NCBI GenBank assembly: GCA_013396995.1
Contig: VWZP01002200.1
Coordinates: forward strand, 124,001 to 188,000
Reading direction: 5' to 3'
Length of the DNA stretch: 64,000 bases
DNA from: Dicaeum eximium
Lineage: Eukaryota > Chordata > Aves > Passeriformes > Dicaeidae
The notes beneath the pieces are model-generated. The model worked only from the letters and a program-made list of their open reading frames with translations, was not told where the DNA came from and did not search any database. Of the stretch, positions 45,287-57,200 are shown piece by piece (positions within the stretch are counted from its first letter, which is position 1; each line of letters starts with the position of its first letter). Position numbers and translations under genes: made by a program.

Positions 45287-48200
45287 GTAAGCTCTTATTT
45301 GGTGTTTTGCTTGATTTGCTGGTAAAATAAAAAAAAAGTATTTTCTTCCTTGTGTTATGTTTAGTGTTAAGTAGATAGAAATAAAAAATAGGGATAAAAT
45401 CTATAAAAATAGTATTTCTCAGGGTTTTTAAGAACAGCCCCTTCTCACCTTTTTAAAACTGTGTCTTAACTGTCTTATAATCTCTTTCTCAAGCAGCTGA
45501 TTCCTTTCCTGTTTGAATTTACATGACCCTAATAAGTCTTAGAACTTGTTAAAAAAAATAAAACCTGGCCAATTCCAAGATTCCCGTATTTACTGTTTAT
45601 TTTCTTCATAGGTTGCAGCAGTGATCTTACAATAAACTCTCCAAATTGCTCAACCTTTAGTTTGAAAAATGAGAAGAGGACTTCAATCCAGAGACAAAGG
45701 ATAAGTTCTGTCAGTGTTGTAGTGTAGCACTGGGCACAGGTTCATGTGGGTACAAGTTCAATTCTGTAGCATTTAGTTCTGCATTAGCACCTATAAGAGT
45801 ATGTAGGCTATAATTTAACAATCTATAATAGTTGTTGAAAATACTTTTTTTCTTAGTTTGTTGTGCTCTGATAGTAAATATTCTGCAAGTAGAATTATAT
45901 AGTAGCTTTTTTTTCTTGGGTTTTTACTAATGAAGGCTTCTTCAGCTTTTGGTCCAGGATAGTTAAATTTCTCATCGTCTCAGGCTGAAGCACGCTGCCT
46001 TATTACTGGTGATGGGTATGGCTGTCTTGGACTCCACTGGAGTTGGTTGTGGTCACTTTGCCAGATATATGGACACAGTTCTTAGCTGTCAGATGGGCAG
46101 TAAAATTTAAAGGTGATTTATGTAGAAAAGCAGCTGGTTAACTCCTGATAGTTATCTGTACAATAACTTCATATGTCTGTAACTTTGTTGATGAATGGAA
46201 ACAAGTTGAAGGCCTTGTTAATGTGCTGCCTGACAGGATGATGACCATAATCTCGACTGTATATTTAGTTTTAATAGTTTCATTTTACTTTTTTTCTTTT
46301 AAGTAGGATATTCTATTAATGGCAGGGTTTAGAACAGGCAACCGTATAATGGTGTTTGTTTAATTTAGTCTGATGTTAGAATGTAATCTCAAATCAATTC
46401 TCACTAAACCTCAGCCTGTCTTAGTAAAAGATAATTAAAAAGTTTAAAATAATTAATTCTAATGACAATAATAAGTACTTAACCTTGAGATTAGCAGGAT
46501 GTCTTGTTAAAGATGGATATAGATTTTTGCTGTAAACACTGTTTTACCTGTTGTTTGAAATTTACAGTAACTTTTAGAAAGTTTTACCCAATAGAAAGTT
46601 GAAGTGTTTAGGTAAAATAGAACTGTGATTGGAATGAGTGTGAATTAAGAGAAGAAGATTATATCCTGTTCATCCTGTTCTGTAGAATTGTATACTCCTG
46701 TTGAAATAATGTTGCTTTATCAAATGTTTTACTTTGTCTCATTATTTGTTACCAACTACCACAGCCCAAGGCATGCTCAGCCGAATCTGTGAAAACAGCC
46801 TGTAAGTCTGCAGAACCCCCACCTGCATCACCGCTAAAACCTGTCAGCAGCAGAGGTTGGTCACACTATTACTGAATCAAGGCTTTTAAAGCAAGTATTT
46901 CTTGGCATTTTGTAAGGTTTTAAGTAAAATAATTAAACCTGTTCTATATATGTGGTAGGACAGTCTTGTGAATCACACCTGAAGCCTGCAACCGATGGTT
47001 ATGTAGCTGCTTCCAAAAACACAGAGTCTTCTGTGTCTGAAAGTAAAATAAAGAGTACAGTAAAAGATGTTGAAGCACCGTGCCAGCATCTGGCTGTGCC
47101 TTTGGACTCTGAGGATAATCATGAGGCTGTTGGATCACCTTTTCCTGTGGAGGAAGCGAAAAGTTCTCCTGTAGTTAAGTAAGTGGAGCTGAACATGGTT
47201 GTGGTGTCGTATTCCATGTGTGCCCCCCACCTCAGGGTAGATTGAGTTTGGATTGTGAAGTCATAAAAAATAATTCCAAGCTTTTTAGAAAGTTTCTATA
47301 TCTGAGTTTAGAAAGGGTAGAATTATTTTTTATTTAATATTCTGGTGATAAGTGTAGTACCCAAGTGAAGGAAGCCTATCAAAATAAATTTAAACTGTTT
47401 TTTTCCTGGAAAGGACATCGAAGTATCAGCTTCTCAGATCATCTAGATTCCTCAGTGAATCCTATTGACAGTGTTGACTTTAAAAGTTAACGAGAATTTG
47501 TTAAAGCAGAAATGAGCAGTCATTGTTCCTCTCGCTCTGAATATACACATGCTTTATACAAAGTAAAATAGCTTTAATTGTGATTATTATCTCCTTGTTG
47601 GATGATTTGAGGCTGAACTGCAGCACTGGCCAGTGTCCTGGTCACAGTTCTGCTTTCCTAAAGGGTAGAATTTCTGAGGTAGATCATAAAGATGGACTGA
47701 AACTGCTCCCATTGACTCCCATTGATGGAATGAGATTGGAAAGACAGTGTACCTACAGTCTAGGAAAACGGACAATTTCTCAAGCATATTCTCCTAAAAT
47801 TAGGAATTTGTCTTGTTCAGCAACGTTTACTTTGATCAAGAGTCATGCTGACTCCATGTTGCCTGTGGAGACTTGCTACTATACTGGAAAGCACTACTGC
47901 TGACCTGTGTTGCAGCAAGTTTCCAAAGGGAAGCTCATTCATAACAAGTGTCAGCAGGAGCATCTGTTGATCCTCACAATACTTTATTGTGCACTCAGGA
48001 TTTATAGCAACATGTCTGAATGCTGTTTCTCATTTGTAGATTGCATTTTGATAACTGGAGTACGCCAGCTGCAGCAAAGAGCCCTGGAGAAGTTGACAAT
48101 TTGGAAGGACCTCGGCCTGGGAGAGATGAGCAGGTTGTTCCTGTGCAAGGAACAGAACGTGTTACTGCGTCATCTGCCCGGACAGAGAGGAATTTCTCTT

Positions 48201-51200
48201 CAGCTATCTTAGCAGCTGTAGCAACAAGAACACTTGGACAGAGGTTTGTTTGGAGGCTTAACGTGGAATGTACAATGGATGAACTTTTTATTAGTTCTTT
48301 TGAGGAATGTTCTGTCCTGTGTCTAGGTGTTGGGAGTTACCACTAGATTTGGAAAACTGAAAGTCAATTTCCCCCCCAGCCTGAATGATATGAATGGTTT
48401 TTTTGCTCCATTCTTTAGATATTCAACCCTGATACCACCACCATCACCTTGTCCTGTGAAACATCAAGATATAGAAATAGAAAATGAATGTGAATTTTTA
48501 ATTGATGAATCAGGTAGTGCATCTTCTCCTTCTTGGATTTCGATACCCACTAAGAACAAAAAATCAAAAAATGATGGCTGTGCAACTCCCATTTCTAAAC
48601 CTCAGCCCTCTGAAAAGGAGAAGACACAGAATAAGAAAGTCAAGAACAGAAAAGTACAGGTTAAAGCACTTACTAAACAGAAATTGGATCATCTGGATGT
48701 TGGAGCTTTTGACTTCAAAGAAATGTCAGAGTCAGATCCAGTCCCTAATAGTGAAGAAAATATCCTTACATCTCAAAGCCTAGAGAGTACTCATATGGGT
48801 AAGTTATTTAACAGCTCTTCAAACTTTTCATTCCAGGTCACATTACTGGATTATTTTCTGGTGGTTTATAAGAAAATTATAATAAAATAGAGTATAGACA
48901 TCAATGGATTCCTTTTTGGTGTTTCAGTTGCACAGTTAGATTTGGGTGACAGAGAGAGGCAGTGAAAAAGTGTCTTCACTTTTTTGGCCACACCCTTTGC
49001 ATTTACTGTTAGAACATTAAAAATTAAATTAGCAATGTTGCCTTTGTTTCAAAGAGTCATAGAAGGTAGGTACCCAACAAGCTTTTGCTCCTCTCTCCAT
49101 AGAAGGCGGTTATGTGCTTTGAACAGAAAGGGGATTAAATTTTAGGAATTATTTGTGAACGGTTTTGTAGCACGAAACACTGAAAACTGGAAAGCAGGCT
49201 GAATGTAACATTTCTGCCCCCTTTTTTTAATTAGGAAATACAGGAAGTACACCAAAAAGTTTTTTGTAGACTATAGTTTAGTGAAAGCCTTCTTTTAGCC
49301 AGTGGTGATAAAACTGGTTTTGTGATACCTCTTTTTTTTTTTTTCTTCCCGATTTTGATTCTTTCTTTGTTTTTGTGCATTCAGAATTTGTGATGTCAAC
49401 ATATATCTTCGGGTTTAATGAGAAAAGGTATTAATGTCCAAATATTTTGTGTATTGACAGGAAAGACTAAAAAGAATGCACTTAGACAAGACTCTCCAAA
49501 CCAGAAAAAGAACACATCCTGGACACCAGAAGCCGAAGAAGCGATGTTGTCATGGTCTGGATTGGAAACAAAAGCATCTGATGAAGAGCAGCGTAAAATG
49601 AGGGTGCTGCCAAGTGAGGATTTGCCTATGCCCTCACCTGGGCATCAGGAAGAGCAGACTGTGTCACCAAAAAAGTCTCTCAAGTCTTCCAAGAATCTGC
49701 AGTTGGCTTCTAAAGCTTCTCAGCATTTAGTTAAGAAGAAACAAACTGCTAAGCAGAAACTTCCAAAAGTCAAAGTAGCTAAGAGAGGGACAGTCAGTCC
49801 AAGGAAGAAGCTTAAAATATCTGTCCAGAAAAGTAGTAATAAAAAGCCTCAGTTACAAAGTGAGGAGAGTTCTGATGGAGAACCTGGTGAAGGAGAGCTT
49901 GAAAGAGAGCCTGTAGAATTGAATGAAGTGTGCACCACACCATTGCATCAGAAATTAAAGACTCCTGCCATTCAGAAGTTGACAAAGTCCAAAAAGCCTA
50001 GAAATGTATTACACACACCAGAGTCAGCTGGTGGTGCAAATAACAGAACTCCTCTAAAAGCACTCCAGCATCCCATGGAGAGTGTGAAGAGTTCTGGAAA
50101 GAAATGCTTGTCTGCCAAGTCTTCAGGGAAGATACCCAAAAAGATTCCACGTAGAACCAATAAAGCTCTTTGCTCAAGCACTGAAGGCACTGAGTCTCAA
50201 ACAGATTCTGACAGCTCTTCTGTAGAGGACATGGCAAGGAAAAAACAGAAGTTACCAGATGTGAAAATAAAAAATAACAAAAGAAAACGTAACATACAGC
50301 ATGGATCACAGTAAGCTTTTTGTGTAATTCTGTACAAATGTGGTGTATAACTTGGTAGATAATGGAACACATCTTGTCAGTTTTTAAGCAGTCATGGCCC
50401 AGTTGAAGTATGTGGTAGTTTGAGGCTGGTTGAATTGTTAATAGAGAAACCAAGCAGTTTAGTCAACATTCTTTTCTCAAAGCTGGATGCCATATTTAGT
50501 GTCTCATACATGAGGAAACTTGTTCTAGTTAAAGTGTCCTTGTGAAACTTGCATAGCAGATCCAGGTTAACACAACCCCACCACCCACGGAATAACTTCA
50601 CTGTCAAGTTTGTTCCTTTTTAAAAATAAATTTAGAAAATACCGCATTTAATTCTTCAGCTATATTTATTTTTGTCAATCTAAAGACTAAGTTCAAGTGA
50701 TCTCAAACCTAGTTTATAATAATTGGTCTTTGCATTGCTTTTTAATTTTTTAAGGGTTTTTTTACAGTTTTTTTCAGGACATAATATTATTGACCTACAG
50801 GTTCCTTTCATTAAGTTTACTTAACACCAAATGTAATAAGAATAATTTTTTCTTTTCTAGGGATTCCTTTGTAGCTGGGAAGGTTGTGAGTTGTGAAAGG
50901 TAATTTCCTGAGTTGTCTGAAAAATACTAATTTAATCTTACCTCTACCCCACTGAGACCCCCTGAGACTGGGCAGCCGGTACAGCTGCTGTGTTCTGTGC
51001 CCTACTGGTGAGACACCGAGTAGAACAGGATTGTGATTCGTGCTTGAGGGCTTTAAATACTGTGCTAATACAGTAATAGAATTAATAAAGTAATACAATT
51101 TTTCTTCCTGTCATGAATAAGGGATCATAATAAGCTTCTTGCCTTTGGGGGTTTCTTTCCTTTGAGGCTTGCTTCCACATGAGTGTGTAGTTTTTGAACA

Positions 51201-54200
51201 GAAAGGCCAGTGCTCCTAGAACTAATGACAGGTGCACTAATAAAATTGATGTCAAGTAGGGTATAGAACTGTATCTACAATCCAGACTCTTTGTGCACGT
51301 ACATAGGCATGTATCTTCCCCTTTCATGAGATGGGGACTTAATAACAAAGCAAACAGGAGTGGCAGTCTGTGAATTTATTAAATTCTTATGCAGTCATTC
51401 TACTGAAAATGCTGGGGGCTTTAATTCTAAGGGAGCCTACTGCAGACTGACTTGGACAAATTTGTAGTGTAGGTTTGTTAACCTAGGCAATTGAAATGCA
51501 TCTTTTGGAGTTGATGTGGATAACAGCTGAACTTCACTGGCACAGTAAAAGCAGTGAAGCACAGTCTCAGATGGGGGAAGAAGGAAGGTCAAGGGTACTG
51601 ATTCGAAGGGTGTAAGAAAAGTTCTGTTACAAGTGGCTTGATTGCTAGAGAATTTCTGGTGGAGTTATATGTGTAAATTGTTGTTGTTTTATGGGTGAGA
51701 CAGACTACATATTAATAGCTATTTTACTGTCCTTTCCTTAGAGTATGCAAAACAACTCTTTAAAGCACTTCTGAAATTATGGTATATGGAAAATTATTTG
51801 TAAGGTAATGCTACGGAGGTGAGGAGAAGGTCTGTTCTGGAATGGAGAAAAAAGAAAAAGTTTGGGAAATCACTTTAGAGAGGAGGTGTGAATGCTAATT
51901 GTCTGCCTGATGACTAAGTAGAGCAGTAGTTCATGAACTTCTGACCTGTGATTTCTAAGGAGTAGTCATTTGCTTCAGTGTCTAATTAATATAGACTTGT
52001 TTAAAAGCAAAATAAAACCCAGGCCACATGATCTGAAAAAAACCTTAAATTTGCTCTTCTTGGTAGTGCTGTCGTGTTCCTTTGACACTTAACATGTTCA
52101 AGCAGGAGTATTTTTTTTCCTTTGCAGTGGGCCTGTTCTAGAAGATTGTGATAAATTTGCTCCCAGCACTCAGTCTCCTGAACAGGATGATACATCTTCA
52201 GGTAATGTTTAAAGTTGGTATTTCTTTGCATTTTATGTATAAGCTTCTTATAAACTCTAACTGACAGTTCAGTAATTTCTGTTGTATTCAGCTTGTCCAG
52301 AACAAGAAATGCAGATTTTCTTGGCTGTGGTTACATTTCCAACCAAGTGTGTGGTACAGCATGCCAGCTTTATGTTGTTAGCTTTGGGAGAACACAGCCC
52401 TCGATGGTTTGGCATCATGCCTACCAGGATAAAGTTATTCTTTCTAAAATACTTTGAACAAATTTCTCAGGCTCAGTTTGTACCAGTTTGATGTGTTGCC
52501 ATGTGATGGTCCTGTATGCAGTCACTTCAGGCAAACCTGAGCCAAATTACAGCATTGATGGAGTCATGGCCTGTTGGCATGTTGCTTTGTTGTGTTGAGG
52601 TTTTTTTTGTCAGTTGTTTGGTTATTTTTGTGTTTGGGGGTTTTTGTGTGGGCAGGGTTATTATTATTTGTTTGGTTTCAGTTTTAAATTTCACTGCCCA
52701 AGTTCCTCACGTCATAATGAACATGAGCCTTGGACGTAGGAAGTCTTCTTGTTAGTGTTTCAGAGCCAGATGTGAATGTTATTAGTCCATGAAATGCTTT
52801 CTTCAGATACCTAGTTTTGTGTGTGTTCCGATAAAAAATTTGTTCTAAGGTTAGGTTTGAGTGACCTTGCACTTGGATCAATAAAATTATGTATATAGTT
52901 AATAATTTATCAATGTTCACTTTATCAAGAGGGATAGGTCTGAGGAGTATTTACTTGAATGTACAGTTTTCAAGTAATTTTTGTGTTTACTCTGTTTAAA
53001 ACTAATTGCAGATACTGTTTATCTACACTAGATTTCATATATATTTATAGGAAAAGGTGTTAGTGGAAGCACTATCCTTGGGACTTCTGTTTGTGTTACT
53101 TTTGGTTGCTTCTAGTCGGCATATTGAATAAAAGTCAGGAATAATAAATACCTTTGGTGATGGGGTTTTTGAATATGTTTTCAGATAATTCTGAAGACTT
53201 GAATTACAAATTAGGACAGATGTTGTCAGACGAAATAGCCAGGCATAAAATAGGTAAGAGTATTTTAAAATATCATAATGTAAGTGTGCAAATGCAAATG
53301 CATTTTCAACTCGATGTAAATGTTCCTGAAGGAGACACAGGCAAACACCTAGAAATGGGTTCAGATGTTCATAAGTATTTACAGAAAGGGTTTGTTATTT
53401 CTTCAGGCCTTCAGCCCTTCTCTTAATTTTAAAGTTATTTTTTAAGACTTCTGGTGTTTCTTTTTTTATTGTTCTTTTTATTCAACAGTTACCTTTTTAA
53501 CTGCCACACTTCCATTTTTTATGATACTCTGTTAAGGAAACTTTTAAGGTCTGACCAGGAGCCACTCTGGCAGTCACACTCCCACCATCACAGACGTTCA
53601 GTCCTGGGACTGAAACCCCTTTACCATGGGTGGCTCCAGTGCCCTGACAGGTGCCCCATTTGACTCCCTACACAGCCAGACAAGGTTTCCTTGCTGGCAT
53701 GACCCTGAGTTTCTCATAGGAGAGTCTCAGACCTTTGGTTCCTTTAAGTAATTTTAAGATGTAGCAACAGAATAACAGCTTAAACTGGAACAAAGCACTA
53801 TCTGGGCTTTTGTACCTTCATATTCTGTGTGCTCAACAGTCTGGGGTTCTGCTGGTCCTTCCAGCTGAGTCCTTGGATCCTGCTGTGTCCCTAAGTGTCT
53901 GGTCACTGGGCTGGGCCACAGGTCCCTGTGCCTGTTGTTGTTCAAAGGGTCAGCATCAGTTGATGACCTCTTGCATGAGGCTCCCATGCAGAGCTCAGTC
54001 TCTGGCTGGCACTGCAGCTGCACACCCAGCTACGTGCACTGAATATATTTTTAAAAAACTGAATCAGGACAAACTCTTACTGTTCAGTAAGAACAGCAGG
54101 AGTTTGAATTGGTTTTATGCAGTAAAACTGGGGGTGCAAATAACCTGCCTTCTGTGGTGGTCTGAGTCTGGATAGGGTGGAACAATGGGCTGCAGTCAGC

Positions 54201-57200
54201 TGTAGTCTCATGCTTGTCTGTTTTACATTGTGGGTGTTTTTTACTGGCTTCATTATTATTTTATGCACAACACTTAGTTGTCTACCTTCAAAAACTGTTT
54301 CAGTAACTGTTTCGTATTTACCATTTTTAACATTTAAATATTCTTGATTAATTTACTCTCGGATCTTAAGGGGCTCTTAAGGGTAGTGGTTGTTTAAGAA
54401 AAAGGAAGGTGAAATACTGATGTATGCAAAAGAAGGCATTTGGTAATACTTGAATCCTATTTTCTTGTCATGATAGTAATGTGATAAAAATATCAGCTGG
54501 GAAGTGCTGACCCTCTTGTGGTCAGAGCAAGAGAAAAGAACACTTAATATTTTTTGTCTCTGAATTTTTCTTTCATACTTAATGTGAACGACTTCATCCT
54601 TCAAATCAGTGATGCCTTCCAACACACCTAATGTTCGTCGGACAAAAAGGATACGGCTGAAACCTCTGGAATATTGGAGAGGCGAGCGCATAAACTATAC
54701 TATGAAGCCTTCAGGTATTCGTTCCAAAATACCTGTTTGCTCCCTTCTGATAGAGCAGAAAAGAAATCTGTGTTGCTCTTGTGCTGTGCAAGCCTTGAGA
54801 TGCTTACTATTGGGTTACTTTTTAAAAAAAGATTATTTGTGGTCTCCAGTTACTTAGTCATCTCTTCATGTAGTTTTCTTCTCTTCTGACACCCCTGTGT
54901 TACTTAACGTGCAGAGCATGTTAAGTACTTTTGCCTTCACTGTTGAGGGAAGAACAGAACAGTTTCTCTGTACTAGTGATTTTTTTATGTCAGAGATTGT
55001 GTATGATACTGGAAAAAGAGACAATCTACTGGATCATTCATTGGAGCATTTCTTTTTGTGTGAGAATTGTTTTCCAGAGCAGATACTATAACATTTTATA
55101 GTCTAAATATTAAATACCCTAAGTGAGAAAACAAATCTTGTTCTCAGGAATTTTTTTACTGACAATTCAGCCTAGTTTAGTCCTTTCCTAATTAATTAGT
55201 TCACTCAAAAATAGTATTTTTTTATGTCCGTAAAAGTGATATTTTGTCTTAAAAATTATTTGCATGTCATGGCTTTCTGAAATGTTCTTTGACTGAAATT
55301 TCATCAAATAATTTTCAAAATGTCTCAAGTTGCATTGCACTCCAAAGTACTTATTGTTGAAAAGCCTTTTTGTTTGTTCTGGCTTTCTAAAGTGATCTGA
55401 AAAGTTCAGCATCAAGAAGTCTATTCTCAGTTGAAATGCTGGTTGGTTGTCCAAGTTTGCATTCTTTTAGATTTACTATGAGTTAGCAGACTTTATTTAA
55501 CTTCTTTTTGTTTCAGGAGGTCTTGTGATTAGTGGACTAGTGCGTCCAGAAACAGAATCTCCCAGGAAGAGTAAAAGGAGGAAGGATTGTCCCAAGCAGA
55601 AAAGAGATAAAAGAAGTAGGAACACAGGCTTTTTTCCTTTGGATACTTTAAAAAGTCTCTTTAATCAAATGCTCTATTGCTCTAAGATTTTCCTTCTGTA
55701 AACACTCAGTTCTCTCTCTGTGTGAAAATAATTTTATACCATAATTTATTAACATGATGTGATGAGGAAAAACCTGCTCCTACTGGATCTATAGCAATGC
55801 TGTACATCAGCGTAAGAAAGGAAGAAATGCTGGACATACCCAGAAGTGCTGTTGTGCCTTCAAAGCAGGGTCTGAAGAAACTAAACTGTACTTATTTTAT
55901 GTTCAGATCATGATGCTAGTGTGCACAGTTGTAGCCATTTTGCTGATGCCTGTAATAACACATCTAAAATGCAGCAGAGAGTGTTAGTAAGGCTTCAAGC
56001 TGTTGTAGTTTAGATACAAAACCACAACACGGTACGTGAAGAGAGCTTTAAGAACAATGCATAAAATGGTTTAAAGTGGGCAATAAGTTGTTTAAACAAA
56101 CAGACACTCTTTGTCCAGTAGATAATAAATATGTAGGTAGTGCTTATAAAATAGTTAAAGTTCAAAAGCCAAATTATTTTTTGCTGTGCTCTCTGGAAGA
56201 TGTTTTAATGCTAAAGAGCCTTTCTTTATGGGGACTGTTTAGAGCTTTTGTTTGAAGCCGAAACATTTCTCTGTGAAGTTATAGAACTCATAAAACAAGT
56301 GCTAACAAAGATAGAAGGAAGACGGTGAAAGCTGGGTTATTCAGCAAAATAAGGTGCTCATTTTCACTGTGTGCTTCCTGCCCAGAATATTGTGCATAAA
56401 AATATGTATGTAGTTTCAAGGCAAGAACCAGATACATTAACAGGAGGCTTAACAGGAGAGTTACTAGCTCTAAATAAAGGGTGGGAGCTCCAGGTTAGAG
56501 GTGGAAAGTATTCCATTAAATATGTTATATTGAGTATATTATTAAGGCATTTTGGGGAATGGAAGGAATACCTGCTTTGGGCCACTGATGGGAGACAGGA
56601 TCTTGGTCTAGATCAGTATTTGATCTAAGTACAATCTATATTGTAATATAAATCATTTGCAGCCTCTGAGAACCTAAGCTGGTAGTGACTGTTCATACTG
56701 TATCTTACAAGAGCTATTGGTTGCTTCAAGTGCCTTTGAAATGTCTTCCAGAAGTGATTGATTTCCTCTGTGACAGACATTCATCCTCAGAGATAGTCTT
56801 TCACTCACATCCTTGAGTCTTAGTGATGCATGTAAGGCCTGTCAGCCAAGTAAAATTTCTAGCACAAATTCTTAAATGTTATTGATACAATAAAAGTTCT
56901 GTTTTTATAGCTGTAGAGTTACACCTGTTGCTGCTTCTTTTTATAGAGAGATGGTTATGTTGAAACAAAGCTGTTCAAACAGTAACTTTCTTCCTCCCCC
57001 TGACTGTCTTGCTGTAAGTGTATTTAAGCTGCCATGAGTGCCTACAAAGTGCTACAGCTTGCCTTTAGCATGCTTCTTCTGTCTGTGTTTAAAGAAGTTT
57101 CCTGTGCACTGTAGAGCTAAAATTGTCTGCTTAAGACAATTCTGCAAGACAGCTTCGGGATATTTATTCTGCTGTGAACATTCTAAAGCATCTCTTTTCT

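Noticed and set aside
53754..54175. Open frames on both strands in a CENPC intron
   Set aside because: They overlap the second copy of the LTR-like repeat and have no splice-compatible link to CENPC.
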